Source: Clarkia xantiana subsp. parviflora (lineage: Eukaryota > Streptophyta > Magnoliopsida > Myrtales > Onagraceae). From it: a DNA stretch of 64,000 nucleotides. Of the stretch, positions 44,453-54,129 are shown piece after piece. The stretch covers positions 30,840,761-30,904,760 of the forward strand of contig JAPTYO010000008.1 in NCBI GenBank assembly GCA_036873135.1, written 5' to 3'. Position 1 is the stretch's first letter. The number at the start of each line of letters is the position of its first letter. The notes under the pieces were generated by a model. That model was not told the origin of the DNA and made no database searches. It saw nothing but the letters and a program-made list of their open reading frames with translations. Both the position numbers and the translations under genes were made by a program.

Positions 44453-46589
44453 ATGAAGAATAGCTTAGCGTCTAGACATAATCGCCCAATTGGAGCAAGG
44501 CAGCCTAACCTAGAGAAACAGCATATACCTCCAGCAAGGCAGCCTAACCTAGAGAAACAGCTTGTACACCCAGAGCCTCAGGTAGCCCCACAGGCACCCC
44601 AGCCTAACAATCAGGAAGGAGGACCTTCACGCCCAGCTGGGGCCGAGTCTTCCACAGCCTCAACTCCATTGGCTAGGAGGCCACAGAGACAGGGGGGACA
44701 ACAAGGAGAGCCATCCCAATGCACGGCACCTCCTCAGGGGTACTACTATGAGGCACAACCTCAAGGGTATCCATATGGAATGCCGGCTCAAAGGAATGAC
44801 AATCGCGCACACACAACCAACAAAAGGCCCGTATACTCGCAAGGAGCACAGACAGTGACTCCGGGGTTTATGAGCGCATTGGATGAGCTGCTAGCCTATA
44901 GAGAGACTCTGCGGAACAGGCAGGCAAGGCAACACCAGCATGAAGAAGAAGAAGTTCATGAGGAAGAACAAGTCCCAAAAGAAGAACACCACTCGCACCC
45001 TCCAACAGGGCAGCGAGAAGAACAAAAGAGAGATAACCAAAGGCCACCCCCAGAGGGAAGGCAGCAGTTTGTGCCTCCAAGCAGCAACAGACACAGCAGG
45101 ATGCCAGGGCATACACCCCGCTGGGGGCAGATAGACAGGCAAGACCTCCAAGGAGGCAGGAATTCCACCAAGTACCCCAACAGGGATATCAGGGATACGC
45201 CTATAGTCCGTACCAGCACGGACAAGGGATCCTAGTAAGCCCAGTTTATAATTATGGAGGATATCAGAGAGACTATACTCCATCGCCGGTGATGATTACC
45301 CCGGAAGAGATAGAAGCCATGATAGTAAGGAAGATGAGTGAGTCCAAGAGGAATGGACGCACTGCCTGAGTGGCAACACAAACCACCCTTTCACGAGGGA
45401 GTTGGAAATGAACAAAGTGCCAGACTCCTTGCATACAATACAGATAGAAAAGTACAATGGCAAGGGAGATCCTTTAGAGCACATTCAGCAGCATGAAGCC
45501 TCTCTATTCGGGAGAACAACTGATGACCGCTACAAGGCACTCTTATTTCCAAACACCCTGTCAGGGGTGGCGTCACATTGGTTTTTTAGCCTACCTACTG
45601 AGAGCATCCACTCATGGGCGCAGCTAAAGGCGAAGTTTCTTCAGAGATACCTAGGAGAAAGGAAGCTACTCAAAGGAACAGGCTCCCTAGATGATGTGAA
45701 GCAAGAGAATGATGAATCTTTGGCTGATTACTACACTATGTTCAACCAGAACATAGCAGACATACAAGGCGACATCACTGAGGGTGAAATAATAAGAGCC
45801 TTCATAAGAAACCTAGGCCGCTTTGGGTCCACATTGGCAGAAAAGATGGCCAAAAAACCCGCAAGCACCTTAGAGGAGCTAGCAGGGAGAGTGAAAACTC
45901 ACATAGACCTAGAGAGGCACAGAGTGAGTAAGAAAGCTAAGATTCAAGCAGCAAAGGAGGACAATACAAAGCATAATAAGGGAAAGCCACCTCAGGCACC
46001 TCAACCCATAAGGCAACAAGAATGGCGTCCGCCTCAGCAAAGAAATTAGATGGGTGAGCCATTGAAGGCTAGGGAAATAAATGTTATTAAGTTCATACCA
46101 TTGAACACCACCCCAGCAGTGGTCCTGAGAGAGATGAGAAATCAGAAATTATGGTCGCCCCCCGGAAGATGGAGAGCCCCAATGGTAGGGACACACAAGG
46201 ATAGATGGTGTGATAACCACGAGGCATATGGGCATGATACAAACGGATGCTTTAGCTTGAAGCTAAGTATCAACAATATCATCCAAAGAGGAGAGCTAAA
46301 ACAGTTTGTTGATCACGGTGGCAATAGCACACATCTAGGACCATCATACAAGGATAAAGGCAAAGACAAGGTAGATTATAATCCCCCACCTAACAAGAGG
46401 GGGACTATAAACATGATACATGGAGGAGTGGCATCGGGTGACCCAACAGCCAATGCAAGGGAGGTTTATGCATCCAAGCTGAGCTCAGTGCCAAAGTGGA
46501 GAAAGAGACCACGAGTTGAAAAAGGGAAAGATGAGGAAAAGGCTAAGGCAGGCAGGGAAAGATTAAAAAGGGAGTTGCACTCTGCCTGA
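44453..46589 (+). pseudogene. Element C gag (first copy)
   Basis: The N-terminal part (44453 to about 45100) is Gln/Pro-rich with two copies of ARQPNLEKQ. Frameshifts near 45100 and 45365 lead to the capsid-type region in 45402-46049 (YNGKGDPLEHI, ASHWFFSLPTESIHSW, RAFIRNLG). An in-frame TAG at 46047-46049 precedes the knuckle segment C-X2-H-X4-H-X4-C (CDNHEAYGHDTNGC) and INMIHGGVASGD. The same order occurs in the gag of A and B, though sequence identity is low. A Lys-rich tail ends at 46589 with no protease after it. The start at 44453 is the first ATG in frame. Confidence 0.85.
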
Positions 46590-47269
46590 GTAAGCAGTTC
46601 TTTCAAAGACTAGCTAAAAAGAGACAGAGAAGCAAGATTGTAAGGGTAACGAGCATACCTTGGCAGCCAGAGAATGCAGAAGGAAAGAGAACAAGAAACT
46701 CCATCGTAAAGGGTTTCCGATATATAGACGACATCAAGCAAATGCCAAAGGAGTCCATATCAAGCTACTTTGAGAGATTCTTCAGCTATGGTGCAAGCAT
46801 GGTCATCACAAGGAGAGAGGCCGTAAGGGCCTTCCTTAGAAACATGCATCCAACTTCAATCGAAGCATTTGGAGGGCTCTATGAGGTGGTCATGACAAGC
46901 ATAATGAGGGAGCTCAAAGAGAGGCTGAACAAGGCATTCGAAAAAGAGATAGGGCGATGTGAAGAAGTCCTTGAAGAAGGAAGACATACTGACAAACTGG
47001 AAGGAGGTGTAAACTTCAAATTCACACCCCTCACGGCAAAGATAGAAGAAATTTTTGAAGAATACCTGAAAAAAGAGCTACCAAAGTGCAAGGAGGAGGG
47101 CAAGGCCTTCCTAGGAAGAGATGCACAGGGTTGGTGCGAATACCATGGGACTTTGGGGCATCAAACCAATGATTGCATGGTGCTGAAGATAGAAGTGGAA
47201 GAGATGATTTACAAAGGAGGCCTAAAGGAGTACGTGGCAACAAACACACTCACCACCCCATATCCTTAG
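46573..47269 (+). pseudogene. Element C second, partial gag
   Basis: A frame shifted from the first gag opens near 46573 with a basic segment (FFQRLAKKRQRSK) and continues from 46742 with SISSYFERF, REAVRAFLRN and a Glu/Lys helix. It then shows a second C-X2-H-X4-H-X4-C knuckle (CEYHGTLGHQTNDC) and GLKEYV. These align in order with the second half of gag copy 1 (ESLADYYTMF, IIRAFIRNLG, CDNHEAYGHDTNGC, ELKQFV) at low identity. It is probably a diverged gag duplication occupying the place of pol. It ends at a stop at 47267-47269. Confidence 0.7.
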
Positions 47270-47534
47270 TTTAATATTCAGCACTTTGCATGTTCAAGCA
47301 TTTTAAGTTTTCCAAAAACAACTTTTGAGAAGGAGAACTCAAGAAGTTACTCCGACTCTACAACTATCTTTGATTTCCTCCAAAGGGTGTCTTGATCCAT
47401 CCAAGGCACCCCAAGTGTACATAAAGCATGAATGCTCCTAATGAAGTAGAAGTTACTCAAAAGTATCTTTCAAAGAAGGCGGTTCTATAATCATTATGTT
47501 ATCCTTACACAGATATGACTTCAAAGTCAACAAC

Positions 47535-48115
47535 ACCTTCAACGCCCCCAAGAGCGTATCTTGAGAGTAGTTTTCATACTACGAACTTCAATGCCCCCAA
47601 GAGCGTATCTTGAGAGTAGTTTTCATACTACGAATTTTGACGCCCCCAAGAGCATATCTTGAGAGTGGTTTCTAAAACTACGCCCTTCGATGCCCCCAAG
47701 AGCGTATCTTGAGAGTGGTTTCCAAAAACTACGAATTTCGACGCCCCCAAGAGCGTATCTTGAGAGTGGTTTCTAAAAACTACGCCCTTCGACGCCCCCA
47801 AGAGCGTATCTTGAGAGTGGTTTCTAAAAACTACGACCTTCGACGCCCCCAAAAGCGTATCTTGAGGTAGATTTCAAACTACCAGATTCGACGCCCCCAA
47901 GAGCGTATCTTGAGAGTGGTTTCTAAAAACTACGAACTTCGACGCCCCCAAGAGCGTATCTTGAGATAGATTTCAAACTACCAGATTCGACGCCCACAAG
48001 GAGCGTATCTTTGGTCTAACTTGCGCCCTCAGGGAGCCTATCCTGTGAAACGTTAAGCGCCCTCCGAGAGCCTGTCTCGTGAACAGATTCGACGTCCACC
48101 AAGAGCGTATCTTTG
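47535..48115. repeat. Element C array, about 50 bp x 10
   Basis: CGCCCCCAAGAGCGTATCTT recurs near 47542, 47592, 47642, 47692, 47743, 47794, 47844, 47893 and 47943, with diverged copies at 47991 and 48090. A TGGTTTCTAAAAACTACG half completes the unit. It lies between the gag end (47269) and the antisense gene end (48598). Confidence 0.9.
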
Positions 48116-48484
48116 GTCTAACAGTACCATACATACCATTTAAAGGGTATCAGAAGATATCATTGCACCATACTAAGAAGGATCCCATGAAAAAATAATT
48201 ACAAAGCAAAGTTGTATGAAGAACACATAATGTTTTTTCTTGATGAGATAGCAGGTATGATGTGAAGGAAAACACAAAAGAAAGATAAGTAAAGGAAAGC
48301 ACAAGGAAAGGAAGAGTCCATGATCAAAGGAATATATACAGAAGCATATGAAGTACCCATCAAAAGGCAAGTGTTCCACACACCATGCATACCACAACCA
48401 AAGGCAGATGTTCCACACACCGCCAACATAACCATGCAAAGAAGGAAAGCAACAAAACATCCCAAGTATAGCTATCCCAAAATG

Positions 48485-48560
48485 AACTCGACCCATCAAG
48501 GGGAGAAACACTCAACCCATCAAGGGGAGAAACACTCAACCCATCAAGGGGAGGAAAGGT
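48485..48560. repeat. 24-bp repeat x 3
   Basis: ACCCATCAAGGGGAGAAACA starts near 48489, 48513 and 48537, just past the antisense gene stop. Positions 48120-48484 show nothing else. Confidence 0.9.
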
Positions 48561-48597
48561 AAAGTCATATGTACAAAGATAAAGAGATATCAGCATA

Positions 48598-51084
48598 TCA
48601 ACCAGAGCCTGCTGGAGAGTCCTCACGGTCCTGACCCTCTGAGGAAGAACCACCAACAGAGCTTGAAGAAGAGGAGGAAGAGCCTGAACTATCAACATCC
48701 ACGGGTATAGCATCCACCTGTGCAGGGGCAGACTCATCAGCAACGGCAGCTTGACCCCTAAGAACGGCCATATAACCAGTAGCATATGGTCCAAAGTCAC
48801 CCAGATCATTGACGGGAAACTGGGGATCAATACGAAAGATTTGATCAACAAGGTACTCCCCGAACTGGTTCATCTCCTGGTTCAACCGAACACTGTAATC
48901 AGCAGTAAAGGCATAGGAAGCTTTGTACTCAGATACTGCAACAACTCTCACCTCCGCCCGGTACCTCGCCTCAAGCTTCGTCAAATCCTCAGCATGGAGT
49001 GACGATGCAACATCAGCTTCACGGCGCAAACTACCCACGGTAGTCTCAAGTAGAGCTACCTGGTCCCTAAGCTCCTGCATCTGCAAGTCAGACAGGTGAG
49101 CCTTCTCAGCGGCAGTGGCAAGCTCCGCCTTCAAGGATACCTGGTTATCCTCAAGAGCCTTCTTTTCATCTGACAGCTCAAGCGCAAGAGACGACATATT
49201 CACCATGTCGGACATATCCTGAAAATTCAACAAGGGATAAGTGAATTAGCAAGCAATCACATAAAAGAAGAAAAGGAAGAGAAACACCACTTACAGGAAC
49301 ATAGCGGGATAACACCCCCTGGATGAAGCGCCGGGTCTCCTTAGGGGACTTAGGCTGAGGAACACGATCACCAGGAGCGATGGCACCGCGAAGTACCCGA
49401 ATGCCAACCTCCGGGGTGCACAAGGAGAAACCGCTGTCAAAGTGGAACTCCTTCAATCCAGCAAAGGGAGTCCACTCAGCTCCCACGATATCCTCGTCAG
49501 TAAGGCGCGTAAAGTCCTTCCGACTCAAAGCCGGAGGCCCACCTATACAAAGAAAGCAAAGTAAAGAAAAACACAAGCATGGAAGCATCAATGACATAAA
49601 GAAAAAACGAACTTGAAGACCGTGCCCTCGGCTGGGGGGCAGGAGATGGAGAATCAGTGACCACCCCACCATGCCAGCAGGTCGCTTCCCTTTATCAGCC
49701 CGGGAAGGCGCCTCTTCGACCACTATCTCTTTGTCGCGGGACAGGGTCGGGGGACGAACACCAGGGGGAGGAGGATCTGCCTTCTTCTTCTTCACAGCCG
49801 AGGCCCCGGCCTCAGAGTCGAACCTCCGTGACTTGGACTTAGAAGGTCCAGAGCCCTTGCCCACAGAGACGACTCTCTCAGTCACTAAGGGTGAGTGCCC
49901 TAACAACACAAGGAAAACAACATGAGAAAAAACACAAGTATACCATAAGAGAAGGAAGAAAGAAATATACCAGAGGCCCCAGCATTCTTCCCAGGCATAG
50001 GGGACTTCTTCGGAGTAGAGCTGGAAGGAGCCCTCCTCTTGCTCAAATCAACCGGCGCCGCCTGCACGTTATACGTTTTCCCGTGAAACCAACCTACAAG
50101 GGAAAGACAGAAAATAAATATAGATGAGAAGACTAAGTGGCACACCGAATCCCCGGAGAGAGGAGTCAAACTAATCCCTGCCTCATAGAGGTATGTCTCG
50201 GTCACCAAGGACACAGGGCAGTAAGACTGGGTCTTGTGGCTCTCGTAGATAGTCTTCATAGTCTCTATGTCCACAGAAGAGAACTCCCCAAAGGCAGGCC
50301 AGCCGTCTGATCGGTCCTCATTCAGAACCGACCAGGTAACGTATCGATCCGTGATAAAGAAATAATGTTTGGCCCAATGGCTCGCCGAGTTATCGCTCCG
50401 AACCACGAAACGAAGAGAAGTATTCCACTCAACTCCGCTCAACCCGAAATCAGCAAATCAGGAATCTTTGAGGGAAGGATAGCGAGTCACAAAACTCGCG
50501 AAGCCTACCTTCTTCTGATACTGAAATCGGAAGAAGCACCGGAACAAAACCAAGGAGTACTTCCAGGAGTACCACTGACATAACACCCGAAAACCCACCC
50601 AGACGCGAATAGCACTGGGAGCAAGGTTCACAGGGGAGATCCTAAAGAATCTACTCAATTCTACGAGCTCATCGCAATAAGGCAAGCGCAACCCAAACCG
50701 AATCTGGGAAGTATAGAAAACAACCTTCCCCCTGGGAGGCTCTGTCACTGTCTGGCGAGTGTTTCCCAAAGAAGGGAGGAAGGGGTACAAGGGCTCGTCT
50801 AAAGGACAAATGTTGCCTAAGGTGACATGCTCGTTATAGTCGGACCTAGTCAAATAGTTCTCCGACAAAGCAGCGAGACCTAAATCAAAGGCAGTGAGAA
50901 ATTCCAAGCTCGAATCAGGCTCCGACCAATACCCTGGCTCAGTATCCGACTCAGAATCCGACTCCGAACTAATGCCAGGAAAGAAAGTAACGCGACGAAT
51001 AGAGGGAAAGAGAAACTTACTCATCCTTCGAAGGATATAGCGCCTCTGCCAAGTTTGTGTACGGGGGTACCACCACGAGTACAA
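48598..51084 (-). pseudogene. Element C antisense gene (Transposase_28-like, coiled coil)
   Basis: On the strand opposite to gag, the first large exon (51084 to about 50146) has an acidic Ser-rich stretch (SSESDSESDTEP) and the domain seen in A and B (VVFYTSQIRFGLRLPYCDEL, SAIRVWVGFRVLC). It is cut by an in-frame TGA at 50458-50460. Introns with GT...AG ends fit at 49900-49970 and 49219-49294, and probably near 49543-49618 and 50094-50145; exact ends for the last two are uncertain. A Lys-rich stretch (AVKKKKADPPPP) lies in the middle. The last exon opens DMSDMVNMSS and forms a coiled coil with an acidic poly-Ser tail. More introns than in A or B. Function unknown. Confidence 0.72.
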
Positions 51085-51479
51085 TACCTGTCATAGCATG
51101 ACGGGTGTTAGGATAAGAAGATCTCCGAAAAATCCGGACTTACCCCGGCACCCAACGAGCAACAACCAAAAATTCAAGGGCACCCAACGAAGGTAACGAA
51201 CACATGCTAAGGACACTACAACGACAAAATCGGGCAATTCGGCTCGAATCAAAAACCGATTTTCGAGAAAAATTACGGTTATTCCCCTAATGAAAACCAA
51301 CATACAAATGGCATTACAACGTCAAATTCAAGCGGAAAAAATTCAAACGGCCAAAAATACTCCCCAAATCGTCGGCGGCTATCTACGGCAATCACATATT
51401 CAATCAAAAGTCAACAAATCAAATATCGGCAATTCAAGTATCGGCATTTTGTATGGTAAACGAAAGGAAAAAGATTGGA

Positions 51480-51871
51480 CCTTTGGAAAACCCGACCCGA
51501 TTTGGTAAACGGGGCCGGGGTTCGAATTTCGAGGTCGCCGACAATCTGGTCCCGCCGTCGCCGGAGCTGGGCTCAGCCGCCTGGCCCTCGCCACGTCTCG
51601 ATGCTGGCCGGTCAGAGCCACCCACGTCCCGCCTCGCCGTCGCCTGCCCCAGTCGGTCCGGACGCCGTCCCTCGTCCAGCCACCGCCCAGCCGAAGTCGC
51701 GCCGCCGTCCTCTGCTGGCCCTCCCCGTGCCTCCGCTCCGCCCGTTGGCCGCCGAGCTGCTGGTCGGAATTCCTGGTCCTCCACCGGAATTTCGGCCGGC
51801 CCCCCTCCCTTGGTGTGCAAGAATTCCTCCCTTGGCCTCCAAGTGTGAGGAAAAAAATGAAAAGATGACAA
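51480..51871 (-). other. GC-rich possible first exon of the element C antisense gene
   Basis: A sharply GC-rich block lies between AT-rich flanks, 34 bp downstream (minus strand) of TATATA at 51905-51910. Frames on both strands stay open only because of the composition (Arg/Pro/Ala/Gly). It may be an untranslated first exon. Confidence 0.4.
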
Positions 51872-51904
51872 TGGTGGCTAAGTGAGGTAATTTCTTTACT
51901 CCTC

Positions 51905-51910
51905 TATATA
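51905..51910 (-). promoter_or_regulatory. Possible TATA box of the element C antisense gene
   Basis: TATATA on the minus strand directly upstream of the GC-rich block. Confidence 0.4.
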
Positions 51911-52461
51911 TTTGAAAAGGTGTAGGGTTTTTTAAAGTGACATAATCACAACCCTCCATTTAAAATTAGAAGAGATCTAAAGAGTTAAAGGGAAAAATAT
52001 CATCTTTACCTCCCGTAGACTATGGTTAGGCATATTCCCACCCAAGTTAATATCCTATAGGCATATTTTTTAAATATCCTATACTTAGAAAAAAAATTTG
52101 GACCAAAACCGAAATTTTTTCCCGCATAGGCTTACGCCGTCATGAAATTGAAGCATGTACTCACCTAACCATATTCATTTTGCATCCCCATGCATGCGTA
52201 TATTTTCTGAGTATGAGCTCGGGACAATATTGGATTTATTACTTCCATCCCAGACGGACACGTGCTTGGACGCGTGTCCGCGCTATACTGACGTTTGCAA
52301 TTCCTCTATCTTAGAAGACAGGGGGCAGAGTCAGAGACAGACACCCAGGGGTAAGTAAGGATTCCGACAAAAGGTAAAATTCCGGCTTCAAATTGCGCGT
52401 GTCATACTATCCTAAAATAGAGTCAATCAAGGGCCAGGCCATTGGTTGACTCGGGGGCATA
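51911..52461. other. Element C 3' untranslated region
   Basis: AT-rich, no frame of note. It ends with a purine tract (GACTCGGGGGCATA) abutting the 3' LTR at 52462. Confidence 0.6.
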
Positions 52462-52912
52462 TGATAGATATACGCCCAATTTGAACCCGTTGACTTCCGA
52501 CTCATTTTATTTTGATCACCTCGTTAATGATTATAAATCGAAACTTCGACCCAAACACCCCGCCGAAACGCCAATGGTCCGGACGAGGCGAAAATACTCG
52601 TCCGGACCGCGACGAACTCACCTAGGTGAGGTCGGGTGGCCAAACCCGACCTCCCCTAGGGGAGATCGGGTCAGCCAACCCGATCTCCCCTAGGGGAGAT
52701 AGGGTTGGCCAACCCATCTCCCCTAAGGAGGGGTTGGGTGGCCACACTAAACCCTTACCCTTGGGGGTCGGATTTTCTCCCCACCCCCAAGGGCCCCAGC
52801 TCCATTTCCCGACTCCCGCACTTAGATTATTTCCGCCAACCTCTCCGTGCTTTAAGGATTTAATTATGTGATCAAGGACTAATTAATTGTGTTTAAAAGT
52901 TAACGATGTCAT
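52462..52912 (+). repeat. Element C 3' LTR, left part
   Basis: This matches the 5' LTR from its first base to GATGTCAT. It has about 36 extra bp of palindromic sequence (AGATCGGGTCAGCCAACCC) near 52665. GTCAT (52908-52912) is the probable duplication made by element B. Confidence 0.9.
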
Positions 52913-53543
52913 TGTTGGATCACGGCAGGAACTCCGGTTACGGTGACGGATTCCTTAGCTCCTCGCAATCCTGCAGAAGGGGAATAGAGGGCGGTGGCCC
53001 AGAATCCCTCTCCGATGCTTAACGTAAGTACGGTGACCAACAGGGCAAGCAAGCAGTATGTGTAAGTGTGTAAAAACGTAACCCTAACCTGGGATAACTT
53101 CCCTCCTTTTGTAGGGGGAAGGCTATCCCAGTTACCTGATCAGGCGGTTGGATTGTGATCCACTATCCCACGTATCTCGCCGTATATCTCGCCACGCATC
53201 CCACATATCTCGCCCATTATATCACTACTGTAATCATGGCGAGATTTCCGGGATTATGCTCTCACTTGCGAGTCTTGATCATTATCGGAGACTCCCAAGT
53301 TGCATCATTGAGGATTCGGTGTCGGGGAGTGGTGTCAACTCCCATATCGGGACCGACCACATCCAGGTCCGATATCTTCGGGGCTTTCCCCTATCGAGGC
53401 TATACACACTCGGGGCTATCCCATGTCGGGGCCTCCGTCCGTCGGAGCCCTGGGCCTTCCAGCAACCCAGCTCCTAGCCCAACGGGCCTAGTCGCCGTTT
53501 GTCAATCGTTAAGGGGCCTAACGGCCTTAGCCGGGGCCCATCA
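52913..53543 (-). repeat. Element B 3' LTR (element orientation)
   Basis: 631 bp, TGTTGGATCA to GGCCCATCA on the + strand. Its first 150 bp resemble the element A LTR. The place of the TATA box reads CTACAAAAGG on the minus strand, not a canonical TATA. A purine tract (CTTGGGGGCAAA, minus) adjoins at 53544. Confidence 0.93.
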
Positions 53544-53987
53544 TTTGCCCCCAAGACGTGAGGGACTTAATAGTGCGTCGCGTCTTCCAATATCGGACCC
53601 TTCAACATCCCTGTCGGGGGTCTTTATTTAAAACATCGGAGGCCTTTGCCCTATTTTCGTCGGAGGCCTTTGCCTCGGATCTCTTCAAGATCTTTTGAGA
53701 TCCTGCTTGGATTCGAGAGGATTTCTCGATCAGACCAGCATTAAATGTTGATGGAAGGTGAAGGAACGCCTCGGGTTCTACACGCCTGCTTTCTGAAAAA
53801 GCACTTTTCAACCACCACGGTACGTCACCATTCTTGTCTTATCTGTCTTCCATGCGTCCCGACGGTTCGAATCAAAATCGTTTCGCCTTCTTCAGATAAG
53901 CACGTTTCACTTTGGACGATTCCGATTGAATCATTTTGAATTCTATGGCTCAGATTGCCCGCCTCTTCAGTTCTCTTTTCCTTCTCT

Positions 53988-53994
53988 TATAAAA
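53988..53994 (+). promoter_or_regulatory. TATA box of the element B antisense gene
   Basis: TATAAAA follows TTCCTTCTCT and lies 136 bp before the ATG at 54130. Placement matches element A. Confidence 0.6.
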
Positions 53995-54129
53995 CCCTAA
54001 ACCCAGATATTGTTTTACTTTTCCTCTACTCCTTCTTCTCTGCGATCCCAAGAGCCTTGATCCTCCATACCTCAAGTTTTCACCGGCGCTTCAAGCACTC
54101 CAGCTTTTCCGATCAAGACTTCAGTCACC

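Noticed and set aside
47628..47852. Repeat-containing minus frame (NHSQDTLLGASK)
   Set aside because: It translates the element C array. The period is about 50 or 51 bp, so the open frame is a by-product of copies 51 bp apart.
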